A stretch of DNA of 64,000 bases from positions 34,088,962-34,152,961 of the forward strand of contig OU862928.1 in the NCBI GenBank assembly GCA_917880885.1, written 5' to 3'. Below, piece by piece: positions 22,079 through 32,781 of this stretch. Source of the stretch: Limnephilus marmoratus. Its lineage: Eukaryota > Arthropoda > Insecta > Trichoptera > Limnephilidae. The notes under the pieces are model-generated. The model saw only the letters and a list, made by a program, of their open reading frames with translations. It had not been told where the DNA came from and did not search any database. Within the stretch, counting starts at the first letter, position 1; each line of letters starts with the position of its first letter. A program made the position numbers and the translations under genes.

Positions 22079-22153
22079 TTTCTCTGTACTGTCACATCTA
22101 TCAAGGACCTTGGGGTCACTTTAGACTGCAAACTTTCTTCCCAGTTTCATTAC
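22079..22153 (+). pseudogene. host LINE, left part (split by insertion)
   Basis: Reads SIKDLGVTLDCKLSSQFHY, the DLGV-LD-KLTF block found after the RT palm in the LINE of 53573-56410. The remainder resumes at 24285 (INSIVNKSLNLLGFI), so this element was interrupted by the LINE at 22154-24284. TTCATTA on the left and CATTA on the right suggest a short target duplication. Confidence 0.75.
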
Positions 22154-24284
22154 CTCGTGTAATGAAACTGGGCGACGTTACTGCTGTGAATCCTTTTGCA
22201 ATATGCAACCTGTTCTCACAGCACTTCGTCTCCACCTTTAATTATAACACTACCTCCGATGTACACTCTACCAACCATCATATAAATAATCAAGTTAACA
22301 TCTCTTCGGTATCAGTTTCAAAAGAAAAAATAGAAAAAATAATTGATACTATTTCTAACTCATTGGGTGCGGGTAGTGATAAAATTCCAACATTCTTTAT
22401 CAAAATGTGTAGCAAGGTAATCTCGAAGCCCTTATTATTGCTCTTTCAATCCTCATTGAAAGAAGGTATATTTCCGGATCGTTGGAAGTGTGCTCTTATC
22501 ACACCAGTATTTAAGTCTGGGGCTAAAAATGATGTCCATAACTATCGTCCTATATCTAAGTTACCAATTTTCAGTAAAAATTTTGAAAAGATTGTTCACG
22601 AACAACTTTATAACTGCGTCCAGTCTGTAATACTCGGAAACCAACATGGCTTTATGAAAAAAAGATCGGTTGTCTCTAATCTTGCCATATTCATTGAAAA
22701 TATTACGAAATCAATGGATAATCAAATCCAAGTTGACGTAATCTATACAGACTTCTCGAAAGCGTTTGATAAAATTGATCACAATCTTCTTTTATCCAAA
22801 TTACTGGCTTTGGGAATTCACGGGGATTTGTATCGATGGTTAGTCTCTTATCTTGATGGGCGCACTCAGGGAGTAACAATTAATGGTTTCATCTCTGAGT
22901 TCGTAAATATACCTTCCGGTGTACCCCAAGGATCTCACCTGGGACCGTTACTATTTACAATTTTCATCAACGACATTATAAAATGCTTTAATTATGCAAA
23001 AGTTCTACTCTTCGCTGATGATATGAAAATATATCTTCCGATTAACTCTATCATCGACTGCATAAAATTACAGGAAGATCTTTATAGACTTAATGACTAC
23101 TGTATAATTAATCATCTCAACATGAACACTTCTAAATGTTATGTGATTACCTTCACTAGAAATAAAATTAAATTTGACCATATCTACCTTATAGCGAACC
23201 AATCACTCAAAAGGGTTACTCAAATTCGTGATCTAGGTGTTCTACTTGATAGTAAACTCACATTCGAGGCACATATTAACATGATTGTGAAGAAAGCCCT
23301 TAGAATGTTAGGATTCTTATTTCGTATTGGAAAAGAATTCAAGAACATTCAAACACTTAAAATATTGTATTTTTCATATGTTCGCAGTCATCTTGAATTT
23401 GCTTCTCAGATATGGAATCCTCAATATAAAATTTATATTAAACGCATTGAAGCCATTCAAAGAAAATTTGTCCATCATTTAAATTTCAAGTTTAATATTG
23501 GTTATCGTGACATAAACAGCTCGTTGGACCTTTATGGACTTAAACCATTAAAAATTAGAAGAGACTCTGCAGATATAATATATCTTCATAAAATTATCAA
23601 TAGTTTTATTGATTGTTCGCCCCTTTTGGCTGAGATTAATTTTAGAGTTCCAGGTGTTAGAACCAGAGAAAAATCACTTTTTCATCTTCAAAAATGTTCT
23701 ACTAATCTCAGACAAAATGCATTTATATTCAGAGCATGCAATGTATTTGATAAGAATTTTAATAATATAGACATATTCTCATGTAATTTAAGTACCCTAA
23801 AAAAGTATGTCATAGCCAACATTAAATAATTTTTTCACCGTATTGCAAGTTACCATGTTATTGCTTTGAATCCTTTCCAGTTACATACTTGTCATTCGAC
23901 TTACTATTGTATTCACTCTGAGTTGTAGGTATGTACAATTTGTACAATGTACATATTATTATTATTGTTGTTGTGGAGTGAGAATAGAATTCTGACTCTG
24001 AATACTTCTTGTTTGAAATTTAGTGAGCAGATTATTATAGTTTATATTGTGTTTTTTTATATCTTTTTTTTGAATAATTTTCATAATTTTTATATTTTTG
24101 TTAAGTTCTTACGGGTACAGGACCCTTACTTTTTTGTATTACTTTTTATTTATAATTTTAATTATGTGAAAATCTGTCATTGGATATTATGTATATTATT
24201 AATGTTATTATTATAAGTGTAAAATATCTGTTGATTTTCCATAATAAATAAAATAAAAAAATAAAATAATAAAAAAAAAACATT
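22154..24284 (+). mobile_element. 5'-truncated LINE inserted into another LINE
   Basis: Runs from the 5' junction at about 22154 through an open ORF2 fragment, a 3' UTR of about 450 bp, to an A-rich tail ending in about 10 A (AATAAAATAATAAAAAAAAAA) before CATTAATAGC. The interrupted coding sequence on both sides proves the insertion. Confidence 0.85.
22162..23829 (+). CDS. LINE ORF2 fragment with intact reverse transcriptase
   Basis: 555 open codons with no stop, starting at a truncation point (the first Met is not the true start). RT blocks in order: LITPVFKSGAKND-NYRPIS, NQHGFMKKRSV, YTDFSKAFDKIDH, PSGVPQGSHLGPLLF, and LLFADDMKIY with the catalytic Asp pair at about residues 286-287; then RDLGVLLDSKLTF and the C-terminal tail (SQIWNPQYK, RVPGVRTREKS). 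No RNase H. The APE endonuclease and ORF1 are missing. It is a sister of the ORF2 at 53573-56410 (same blocks, about half the residues shared by eye). Although the RT frame is open, the copy lacks its own 5' end and endonuclease. Confidence 0.9.
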   Translation: MKLGDVTAVNPFAICNLFSQHFVSTFNYNTTSDVHSTNHHINNQVNISSVSVSKEKIEKIIDTISNSLGAGSDKIPTFFIKMCSKVISKPLLLLFQSSLKEGIFPDRWKCALITPVFKSGAKNDVHNYRPISKLPIFSKNFEKIVHEQLYNCVQSVILGNQHGFMKKRSVVSNLAIFIENITKSMDNQIQVDVIYTDFSKAFDKIDHNLLLSKLLALGIHGDLYRWLVSYLDGRTQGVTINGFISEFVNIPSGVPQGSHLGPLLFTIFINDIIKCFNYAKVLLFADDMKIYLPINSIIDCIKLQEDLYRLNDYCIINHLNMNTSKCYVITFTRNKIKFDHIYLIANQSLKRVTQIRDLGVLLDSKLTFEAHINMIVKKALRMLGFLFRIGKEFKNIQTLKILYFSYVRSHLEFASQIWNPQYKIYIKRIEAIQRKFVHHLNFKFNIGYRDINSSLDLYGLKPLKIRRDSADIIYLHKIINSFIDCSPLLAEINFRVPGVRTREKSLFHLQKCSTNLRQNAFIFRACNVFDKNFNNIDIFSCNLSTLKKYVIANIK

Positions 24285-24864
24285 AATAGCATCGTAAACA
24301 AATCACTTAATCTACTCGGCTTTATTCATGGAATTACCTTTGACTTTAAATATATTATATAAATACACTAAATTTTCGCTGGTTCGCCCTCACTGAATAT
24401 GCTAGGGTTATTTGGTCTCCTTTCTATGCTGTTCATATTTGTCACCTTGAATCTGTACAACATCGCTTCCTACGAGGAATTGTTTGGAGGTTAGGACTTG
24501 AAAGAGGCGAGTACTCGTATGATGAAATTGAATAAACTTGAAACATTTCTCCTTAGAAAAACGTAGAAATGACTCTGATATAATATGCATTTTCAAAATT
24601 ATCAACAGTATTAATGCCACACCTGCTTTGTTAGAACTCACCCAGTTCAACATCCCTTCCCGTAGACTCCGAAATAATGAATTGTTGTTCCTCAATCAAC
24701 ATTCTACTAATTATGGATATCATTCTCCTTTATCCAGAATGTCGAGACTTGTCAACGCAAATCAAAGCATTGAATTTTTTGGTGTAAGCCTAAATGTTTT
24801 TAGGCAGTCAATTACTACTTACAATAATTACTTTCGGCAGTCAATTCGCAATGTGATTTTTTAA
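24285..24864 (+). pseudogene. host LINE, right part
   Basis: Continuation of the element at 22079: INSIVNKSLNLLGFI, VRPHLEYARVIWSPFYAVHI (after a frameshift), HRFLRGIVWRLGL, then in a third frame from 24538 RNDSDIICIFKIINSINATP and RLRNNELLFLNQHSTNYGYH to a stop at 24864. The order and motifs are those of the LINE ORF2 C-terminus. Frameshifts and the two insertions make it a relic. Its 3' UTR is again interrupted by the BEL element at 24964. Confidence 0.8.
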
Positions 24865-24963
24865 AGTCTTTTTAATTCCATCTTAAGCTACTTTAATATG
24901 TACTTTTATATTATATGTATTTTGTCAATGCTCTTCATCTATATGTACTCTCCTTTCACTGTC

Positions 24964-25361
24964 TGTTCGGGCAAATCTGTACCTACTCCCATCTATCCCT
25001 CCCGTCTTACCTACCTATCCTGTTACATCCATCTTGCTATTGTCACCGGTTCAAGAGTGATTCCTGACCGTGAAATCAGTGCAATTTCAACACGGCGCGG
25101 TACGGCAGCCCAAATACTTTGGTGTCTCGTCGCTTATAGTCAAAACCCGGATCCGCGCAAAATATATGCTTTCAACCGCGAGTTATCTTGAGTGCATGAA
25201 GTGTGGGAACCAGGACGTCATCAGCAAGGTAGGATTTCATCTTGTTTTCGGTGGACATCCCATTTTTTCCCCTTCATCTCTTTTTCCATTCCAACAGTGA
25301 TAGGTGGAGATTCCGAACTCCGCGGTAGAAAGTAACAGGCTTCCAATCAGCTATCGAAACA
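24964..25361 (+). repeat. BEL/Pao 5' LTR
   Basis: TGTTCGGGCAAATC ... GCTATCGAAACA, beginning TG and ending CA. Followed one base later by the primer-binding-site candidate TGGTCCTTCGGCGG (25363). Confidence 0.97.
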
Positions 25362-25595
25362 TTGGTCCTTCGGCGGATGTACATTCTTTACAGATTAGTT
25401 AATTTACATGATTAGAAATTGTACTCAAACTAGTTTCATTACAAAACGATTATCAATAGTAGGTAGTTTCGGTAGATACGGCTTATCAGTTCAGCTGGTA
25501 GGTAGATAATATTGGGTGCAAATAAAATACTTTATTTGTTGCAAGTAGATACCTACTATTATAATTGTTAATTTACGTATTTAATACATTTCAAA

Positions 25596-28500
25596 ATGGA
25601 TAAAGTTGCAACCAAAATTTGTTCGTTAAAATTAAAACGGCAAAGGCTCTTTGGGAGAGTGCAGGTCGCATATGATCTCATTAAAGATTTAGAACAAAAA
25701 ACAAAGCTTTGTCAATTTAAGGCTAGAATGGATAAACTAGAGTCCACATATGACGAATTTCAAAGTATTCAATGTGAGCTGTCAGATCTGGTTTCGCTTC
25801 CCGAGTTTGAGTCGAAAAATGATATATTGGAGGTTTCGCGTGTATTTGAGGAATTATTCTTTGAAGTTACATCGGCACGTGATGCCTTAGAAGCGAGTCA
25901 GAATAATCATCATGACGTGTCAGGCGGAGAAGTACAACGCTCTGGGCAGCCCGGTCGCAACTTACTAGCTCCAGAAATAAAAATTCCTATGTTTAGTGGA
26001 TGTATTAAAGATTGGCCTCCGTTTTTTAATATATTCAGAAGTATTGTGCATGAGAACAGTTCTCTGAGTGACATTGAAAAATTTCATTATTTATTGACCT
26101 CTTTGAAGGGAACAGCCTTGTCATTGGTTAAGACTATTCCACTGATTCAAGAAAATTATGAATTAGCGTGGGAAACATTGTGGAACCATTATTCTGAATC
26201 TAGAGCATTATTTATATATTATGCCAACTCGATTTTAAATTGTAATTTTGCTAATAATGAAGAGATTTTGAATGTCTTGCGTGAAAATCTCTCGGGGCTT
26301 CGCGATTTAAACCGAGGAAAATTATTTGAAGAATTCGTTTGTCATATGGTTCTGCAAAAAATAGATTTAAAAACGCGTCGGTCTTTTGAATCTCTTGTTA
26401 AAAAAGAGGAAATACCGGATACTGGAAAATTTATAGAATTTTTAGCAACTCAAAACCGAATAAATATGTTATCAGATATTAAAGAAAAAAAGATTCCTAA
26501 GCGGGTATTATTTTCAAATGCGAGTTCAAACGGGCATAATGTCAAGAAAATTACTTGTATAATGTGCAATCACACACATCACTTAACAAAGTGTCAAGAC
26601 TTTCTATCACTAAATATGGTCAGTAGAAGGGACTTCGTTAAAAGGGAACGGTTATGTTTCAACTGTTTAAATGCGCACCTTATTAAAAATTGCCGTTCAA
26701 AGTTTCGATGCAAACGGTGCAATCGATCGCACAATACTCTACTTCATACTAATGAAAGGTCTCCTTCGCCGAACAACCGTGATACTGAAAGTGATAACCG
26801 CAGTGCAACGGACGCGGACGATTCTGTACAGTGTAATATTGCTTACGGGCGATCAAAACGTTCGATATTACCTACCGCGCTAGCAGAATTCCTGGACCGT
26901 TCGGGACGTAAACACCGAGCGCGGGTTTTAATTGATACGGGTAGTGAAATATCATTTATGTCCGAAAAACTATATAACATTTTAGGACTCCATTCACAAA
27001 AATGGTCCGGGAAAGTTCGGGGTGTAAACAATGCTATTGTCAACAATGTACAGGGTTTAGTTACCTGTAAAATATTCTCTATTCAAAATCACTGCTTTGT
27101 GAAAGGGCAAGCTATAATAATATCAAATATTACGTCTAAAATTACGCCCGTAGATTTACAAGAATCATTCGAAGATTTCAAACATTTAAATTTGGCTGAC
27201 CCAGATTTCCAAAAGCCAGGAGAGATAGATTTCCTATTGGGGTCTGACTTGATTGCAAAAATATGGAGGCAAGGTTATATTTCAAACCGTGATTTAATAG
27301 CTGTTAATACAATATTCGGATACATAGTTATGGGATCATGTATACAAGGTTATAATTCCGTACAACCCGTAGTGACGTCAGCGTTAACTGCGGTTGAAAA
27401 TAGTGACTTAAATCACGCGGTAAGCCGTTTCTGGGAAATTGAAGAGGTTTCTAACGAAATTATTCAGAATAAGGACGATAATGAATGCGAAACCATATTT
27501 CAATCAACAGTCAACCGGGAAGCGTGCGGCAGGTATATCGTGGCACTACCTTTCAAGAACAGAAATCGTGTGGATATCGGAAGTACATATGATATCGCCC
27601 TTAAGAGATTTTATAATCTTGAAAAACGCTTGTCATTAAATTCAACATTGGCAGCCCATTACTGTAAATATATGGATGATTTCTTACAGCAAGGCTTCAT
27701 GACAAGAGTTTCCCCATCGACTGAGATACCGAATACTTATTACATTCCACATCATGCGGTTGTTCAAAAAATAGGAAATGACATTAAAATTCGGGTGGTC
27801 TTTGACGCTTCCTGTAAATCAAACAAACAAATTTCATTAAATGATTGTTTATATTCGGGTCCTAAATTACAAAATGAAATAGGTCAAATCTTATTAAAAT
27901 TTCGTTTATATCCTATAGTATTTACTACGGATATTCAGAAGATGTTTCTTCAAATTCGGTTGAGAGAAGAAGATACAAATTTTCAAAGGATTCTCTGGCG
28001 ATCTTCACCGTTACAGCCGGTAGGGCAATATATACTTGGTACAGTCACATTCGGGGTGACTTCTTCGCCCTATTTAGCCATAAGAACTTTACATGAACTG
28101 GTGAAGGATGAAGGTACTCGATTTCCAAAGGCTTCTAAAGCACTGTTGTCGGACACATACGTGGACGACATCGTTACCGGTGAATGGGAACCGGAAGGCG
28201 CCGCTCAGCTGCAGACGGAGCTAAAAGAACTCCTTACAAAAGGAGGCTTTCAATTGAGAAAATGGATGAGCAATTCGCAGTCAGTTTTAAATAACATTCC
28301 AATTGAGCACCGGAGCCACACTAGTGGTAAAGTTGCATTTGATGATAGTACATCTTGCTCAATCAAAATATTAGGTTTAATTTGGAATCCCGATAAAGAT
28401 ACATTTTCGTACTCGGTAGAAGAAAAAGAAAAGGTTTTTACAAAACGTGCGATACTGAGCTGTGTTGCACGTATTTTTGATCCCATTGGATTAATAACAC

Positions 28501-30728
28501 CTGTTGTTTTTAAGGTGAAATGTCTTCTACAGGAACTATGGAAATTAAAGTTAGGTTGGGATGACTCCCTCCCGGAAAAAATTGTTAATTTATGGGAAAA
28601 TTTCTTGGATGAATTACCTAGGTTATGTTATTTACAAATACCGAGACATTGCAGTACAATAAAAAACTCAAATTGTACTTTAGTAGGATTTTCAGATGCG
28701 AGTGAATTAGGTTACGCGGCTTGTATATATTTGGTTACGAACGAAGCACAGCCTCAAGTCACATTACTTACGAGTAAATCTAAAGTTGCACCGCTGAAAA
28801 TATTATCAATACCACGTCTCGAGCTTATGGGAGCTTACCTACTTTCAAAGCTTGTAAAAATGACGAAGTCGTCTATAGAAACTCTCGTGAAAATTACAGA
28901 AATAATATTGTTTTCCGATTCTACCATAGTTTTATCATGGATCAAAACACCACCTCATACTTTGAAAACTTTTGTCGCGAACCGTGTTATCAAAATTATT
29001 GATGAAATCGAGGACGCAAAGTGGCACCACGTTGCGTCAAAGGAAAATCCAGCCGATTTTGCTTCTCGCGGTTTATGTCCATCGCAAATAATAGACAACA
29101 AATTGTGGTTTCAAGGGCCTCCTTGGTTGGCTCAGCCAAGTCAGAAGTGGCCATTGTCTTTACCGGAAAAATTAAAGGTTGAAGAGCTACCGGAAGTAAA
29201 ATCCCACGTCTCAACAGTTCAAAGGCCGCTTGATTACTATGAGGGCCTACAATTTTTCCGATTTTCTTCTTGGAACCGTCTTCGGAATGTGGTCGCTTGG
29301 TCGCTTAGGTTTATTTACAATACGCAGCAACGGACCAAGGATGCTCGTAGATCTGGAATTCTGACCGGCGCAGAAATAAATCGCGCGGTCACCCTAATAG
29401 TAAAATGCGATCAGCAGTTTCATTTTCCCGAGGAATTCAGAATGCTGCAAAATGATGCGGTCAACTCAGTGGCATTTCAAAAATTAAATGTGTTTATTGA
29501 CCACGAAAACATACTTCGCGTTGGCGGGCGGCTCCGCAACTCTCATTTAAAATATAATACTAAATTCCCAATAATCTTGGCAAAAAACAGTAAGATTGCG
29601 GAACTGTTAATATCTTATTACCATAAGGCCTATCTACACGCTGGTTCACGAACTTTGCAATTCCTGATTCAGCAAAATTATTGGATTGTGTCGGCACGTA
29701 ATAAAATCAAGAAAATGGTGTCCAAATGTGTGAGATGCGCGAGATTGCGAGCGTCCCCGCAAAATCCTCTCATGGCCAGTCTGCCAGAAGCGCGTGTCAC
29801 ACAGAACCGCGTATTCAATCGGGTGGGGGTAGATTTGGCCGGCCCATACGTCTTAAAGGAAGGAAAACGCAGAGGTGCTAAGACATACAAGGCTTACTTT
29901 GCGATTTTTGTTTGCATGGCAACGAAGGCGATTCATCTCGAGGTTCTCTCAGATCTCTCGTCTGACGCTTTCATCGCTACCCTCGATAGGTTTGTTTCAC
30001 GACGGGGTATTTGTCAGGCCATTTATTCGGATTGCGGTACGAACTTTGTTGGGGCGAAACGCCATTTGATTGGAACACAAAATTTTTTAAATAGTTGTCG
30101 TAATGATGAACAAGTCATGCGTACATGTTCAGAAAAGGGAATAGTGTGGAACTTCAACCCTCCCTCCAGTCCTCACTTCGGAGGACTATGGGAAGGGAAC
30201 ATTCGAGTCGTTAAAAATCATTTAAAACGAGTAATAGGGGACACTTCATTGACGTTTGAGGAATTTACAACTATATTACATAAAATAGAAGCCATACTAA
30301 ATTCTCGTCCCCTCTGTCCTCTAACCTCAGACCCTGAGGACATTCAGGCCCTTACTCCAGGTCACTTTTTAATTGGAGAACCGTTAACTTCGATTCCAGA
30401 ATATAACTATTCAGAGGTTAAGATAAATCGTCTCAATCGGTGGGAACATTTAAAGAAAATGACTCAACATTTTTGGCAGCGCTGGAATACAGAATATTTA
30501 CAAGCGTTACAAAATCGAGTCAAATGGTATAAGGCTACCCGTAACCTTCAAGTAAATGACCTAGTGGTCATCAAAGATACTAGGAGTCCTCCATTGAAAT
30601 GGCCGCTCGGCAGGATAAGGGAGGTGAAACCGGGCGCTGACGGGGTCGTACGATTAGCCTCAGTACAAACCAGCGATGGTGTATATCTACGGCCTGTGGC
30701 AAAGCTTTGTCTTTTACCTGTAGAATGA
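25596..30728 (+). CDS. BEL/Pao gag-pol polyprotein
   Basis: 1710 codons from ATG at 25596, 234 bp after the LTR. Order: gag-like region with the WPPFFNIFRSIVHENSSLS block (residues about 145-165); two zinc knuckles (CIMCNHTHHLTKC and CFNCLNAHLIKNC, then CKRCNRSHNTLLH); aspartic protease with DTGS at about 447; RT with TTDIQKMF and YVDD at 855-858; RNase H region (IPRLELMGAYL); integrase with H-H-C-C finger (HKAYLHAG ... CVRCAR) and Asp 1413, Asp 1479, Glu 1533; then the C-terminal PGHFLIGEPL and WPLGRI blocks typical of BEL/Pao. One fused gag-pol frame is normal for this superfamily. No env frame. All catalytic residues looked for are present. Confidence 0.97.
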   Translation: MDKVATKICSLKLKRQRLFGRVQVAYDLIKDLEQKTKLCQFKARMDKLESTYDEFQSIQCELSDLVSLPEFESKNDILEVSRVFEELFFEVTSARDALEASQNNHHDVSGGEVQRSGQPGRNLLAPEIKIPMFSGCIKDWPPFFNIFRSIVHENSSLSDIEKFHYLLTSLKGTALSLVKTIPLIQENYELAWETLWNHYSESRALFIYYANSILNCNFANNEEILNVLRENLSGLRDLNRGKLFEEFVCHMVLQKIDLKTRRSFESLVKKEEIPDTGKFIEFLATQNRINMLSDIKEKKIPKRVLFSNASSNGHNVKKITCIMCNHTHHLTKCQDFLSLNMVSRRDFVKRERLCFNCLNAHLIKNCRSKFRCKRCNRSHNTLLHTNERSPSPNNRDTESDNRSATDADDSVQCNIAYGRSKRSILPTALAEFLDRSGRKHRARVLIDTGSEISFMSEKLYNILGLHSQKWSGKVRGVNNAIVNNVQGLVTCKIFSIQNHCFVKGQAIIISNITSKITPVDLQESFEDFKHLNLADPDFQKPGEIDFLLGSDLIAKIWRQGYISNRDLIAVNTIFGYIVMGSCIQGYNSVQPVVTSALTAVENSDLNHAVSRFWEIEEVSNEIIQNKDDNECETIFQSTVNREACGRYIVALPFKNRNRVDIGSTYDIALKRFYNLEKRLSLNSTLAAHYCKYMDDFLQQGFMTRVSPSTEIPNTYYIPHHAVVQKIGNDIKIRVVFDASCKSNKQISLNDCLYSGPKLQNEIGQILLKFRLYPIVFTTDIQKMFLQIRLREEDTNFQRILWRSSPLQPVGQYILGTVTFGVTSSPYLAIRTLHELVKDEGTRFPKASKALLSDTYVDDIVTGEWEPEGAAQLQTELKELLTKGGFQLRKWMSNSQSVLNNIPIEHRSHTSGKVAFDDSTSCSIKILGLIWNPDKDTFSYSVEEKEKVFTKRAILSCVARIFDPIGLITPVVFKVKCLLQELWKLKLGWDDSLPEKIVNLWENFLDELPRLCYLQIPRHCSTIKNSNCTLVGFSDASELGYAACIYLVTNEAQPQVTLLTSKSKVAPLKILSIPRLELMGAYLLSKLVKMTKSSIETLVKITEIILFSDSTIVLSWIKTPPHTLKTFVANRVIKIIDEIEDAKWHHVASKENPADFASRGLCPSQIIDNKLWFQGPPWLAQPSQKWPLSLPEKLKVEELPEVKSHVSTVQRPLDYYEGLQFFRFSSWNRLRNVVAWSLRFIYNTQQRTKDARRSGILTGAEINRAVTLIVKCDQQFHFPEEFRMLQNDAVNSVAFQKLNVFIDHENILRVGGRLRNSHLKYNTKFPIILAKNSKIAELLISYYHKAYLHAGSRTLQFLIQQNYWIVSARNKIKKMVSKCVRCARLRASPQNPLMASLPEARVTQNRVFNRVGVDLAGPYVLKEGKRRGAKTYKAYFAIFVCMATKAIHLEVLSDLSSDAFIATLDRFVSRRGICQAIYSDCGTNFVGAKRHLIGTQNFLNSCRNDEQVMRTCSEKGIVWNFNPPSSPHFGGLWEGNIRVVKNHLKRVIGDTSLTFEEFTTILHKIEAILNSRPLCPLTSDPEDIQALTPGHFLIGEPLTSIPEYNYSEVKINRLNRWEHLKKMTQHFWQRWNTEYLQALQNRVKWYKATRNLQVNDLVVIKDTRSPPLKWPLGRIREVKPGADGVVRLASVQTSDGVYLRPVAKLCLLPVE

Positions 30729-31034
30729 GATAGCAACGTTTTTTCTTTTTTTTTTTTTTTTTATATGAATATTGGAATAGGTTCATATATTTTTTGTTTT
30801 GTTTTTTATGCCTTCGATGGTTTCGCATTGATTGCGATTCAGCTATCTTTTGTTTTAGTTATGTTTTTCGAGTTCTTATTTTTTCATTACATTCTGCACG
30901 TATAGTCTTTAGTTTCACGTGCACCTAGTTTGTAAGGAGTAGGTTTCTTTTCATATTCTTTTAAATGTTAGGAGTAGGTTTCTTGGCCAGTTTCGATGGG
31001 TGTTGGAAAAATGGTATTTTTGGCGGGCGGTATA

Positions 31035-31432
31035 TGTTCGGGCAAATCTGTACCTACTCCCATCTATCCCTCCCGTCTTACCTACCTATCCTGTTACATC
31101 CATCTTGCTATTGTCACCGGTTCAAGAGTGATTCCTGACCGTGAAATCAGTGCAATTTCAACACGGCGCGGTACGGCAGCCCAAATACTTTGGTGTCTCG
31201 TCGCTTATAGTCAAAACCCGGATCCGCGCAAAATATATGCTTTCAACCGCGAGTTATCTTGAGTGCATGAAGTGTGGGAACCAGGACGTCATCAGCAAGG
31301 TAGGATTTCATCTTGTTTTCGGTGGACATCCCATTTTTTCCCCTTCATCTCTTTTTCCATTCCAACAGTGATAGGTGGAGATTCCGAACTCCGCGGTAGA
31401 AAGTAACAGGCTTCCAATCAGCTATCGAAACA
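31035..31432 (+). repeat. BEL/Pao 3' LTR
   Basis: Same 398 bp as the 5' LTR at constant offset 6071, no difference found by eye. Preceded by G-rich GGCGGGCGG and, further up, by a duplicated TAGGAGTAGGTTTCTT (30939-30990). Confidence 0.97.
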
Positions 31433-31437
31433 CTGTC

Positions 31438-31606
31438 GTCTCTCTTTTTTTTCTATTCGTGTTTTTGTTATATTGTTAATGGACTATTTGTCCGTAAATA
31501 AATAAATAAATCTATTGTAATTTATTTTACACAAATTTCATAACAATATAGCTCACAATTACTTATAGAAACCTTAGCGGGCGAGTGTACAACAATTCTC
31601 CATAGT
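31438..31606 (+). repeat. 3' end of the host LINE plus flank
   Basis: Continuation of the LINE 3' UTR after the BEL insertion: GGACTATTTGTCC hairpin followed by (AAAT)4 at about 31496-31511, the probable 3' terminus. The rest up to 31606 is unclassified flank, ending with TAGT, the target duplication of the next element. Confidence 0.6.
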
Positions 31607-32766
31607 TGTTATGAAAATAATTGATTAATGTTCAAAATTACCCCAGGGTTGTTGATATTTGTCTATAGTAGTGGATTTAATTATTTTACTGGCCACTTAC
31701 AAATACACTTTTTCTCCGAGTGGTTTTACTTTCGGTCGATAGGGGGATAATAATCGATTTCCCCTCACTTTTTGGATTTGCATCTCCTGGGCAGGATGTA
31801 AATCCGACAGTCGAAAATATGGACTTAAATTTATTTAATAATATGTAAAATATTCAATCGGCGGGTTGTTTTCAAGTATATTTAAAATGTGAACGAGTTT
31901 CCTTTTATTCCCAGCCGATACAAGGTTATCGCGACTGGAGAATTCTTATTTACGGTATTCCAGTGTAGAATCCCGTGGTGCGATAATGGCGGCTTGACCG
32001 ACCCAGTTTTACTGTAATCTGCGATTATATTTATCATCCGTCATTCGACGAGATGGATTCTCATTAATACAAAGGGACACGACCGTCCGTATAGTCCCCG
32101 CCGATTATTTTCACAACCTGATGGAGGACATTTCCACTACTGCAACCACATGATGGACACCATGGGCATGGTGATCTCAAACGCAATAATCACCCAGATG
32201 GATGGAGAAGCTTGCAAACCTGGCGCGGAGGCAACGTGAGGGAGAGAGGGGCCCCCCACGGTGCGATATTAGGCATCCGGAATCGTCGCATAAAAATAAT
32301 AGGTTTTAGCTAGCTCTTAGTATGGTCCACAGGTATGTTTATTTCAATATAATAATCTTGTTTTACATCCACTCTTTTATTTCTTATTTTCCAAGCTTCA
32401 CAACAATGATTAAAATAACAGTGCCCACGCTCTGACGGGAGTATTCATGCCTACCGACACAGTCAGCATATCTCGTACCCACGAGATTTGGCGTCCAAAA
32501 ATCCCATGGGATTAAAGCTGATAACTGTGTACCTTCATATATATAACCCTGAATAATTAACATTTAATGCACCCACTTAATAAGAGGTGTAAATGTCATG
32601 ATATCTGATCACATAGTAGGTACAAACACAACACAGCACTTCCAGTGCATTACATTGAATTCTACAACCCTGATATATTAAAACCCTGTTTAATAACCTA
32701 TACATTAAACCCTACCCCAATTCAAGTACCATAACATGACACCCAACTCCTTTATCTATTATAACA
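31607..32766 (+). repeat. LARD 5' LTR
   Basis: Identical by eye to the 3' LTR for the first 1094 bp (31607-32700); the last about 65 bp are clearly different in sequence and length although still alignable (ATAACATGACACCCAAC shared). Confidence 0.9.
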
Positions 32767-32781
32767 TGGCGCACCAACTGG
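32767..32781 (+). other. LARD primer-binding site candidate
   Basis: TGGCGCACCAACTGG starts immediately after the LTR end ATAACA. TGG start is the complement of the tRNA CCA end; the rest recalls lysine-tRNA primer sites with changes. Confidence 0.6.

Larger units (their letters stand above)
24964..31432 (+). mobile_element. complete BEL/Pao LTR retrotransposon
   Basis: Two 398-bp LTRs that look identical, a 5-bp target duplication CTGTC (24959-24963 and 31433-31437), primer site at 25363 and one uninterrupted gag-pol frame. Total 6469 bp. Identical LTRs mean a recent insertion; nothing visible would prevent activity. It sits in the 3' UTR of the LINE relic whose tail resumes at 31438. Confidence 0.97.
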
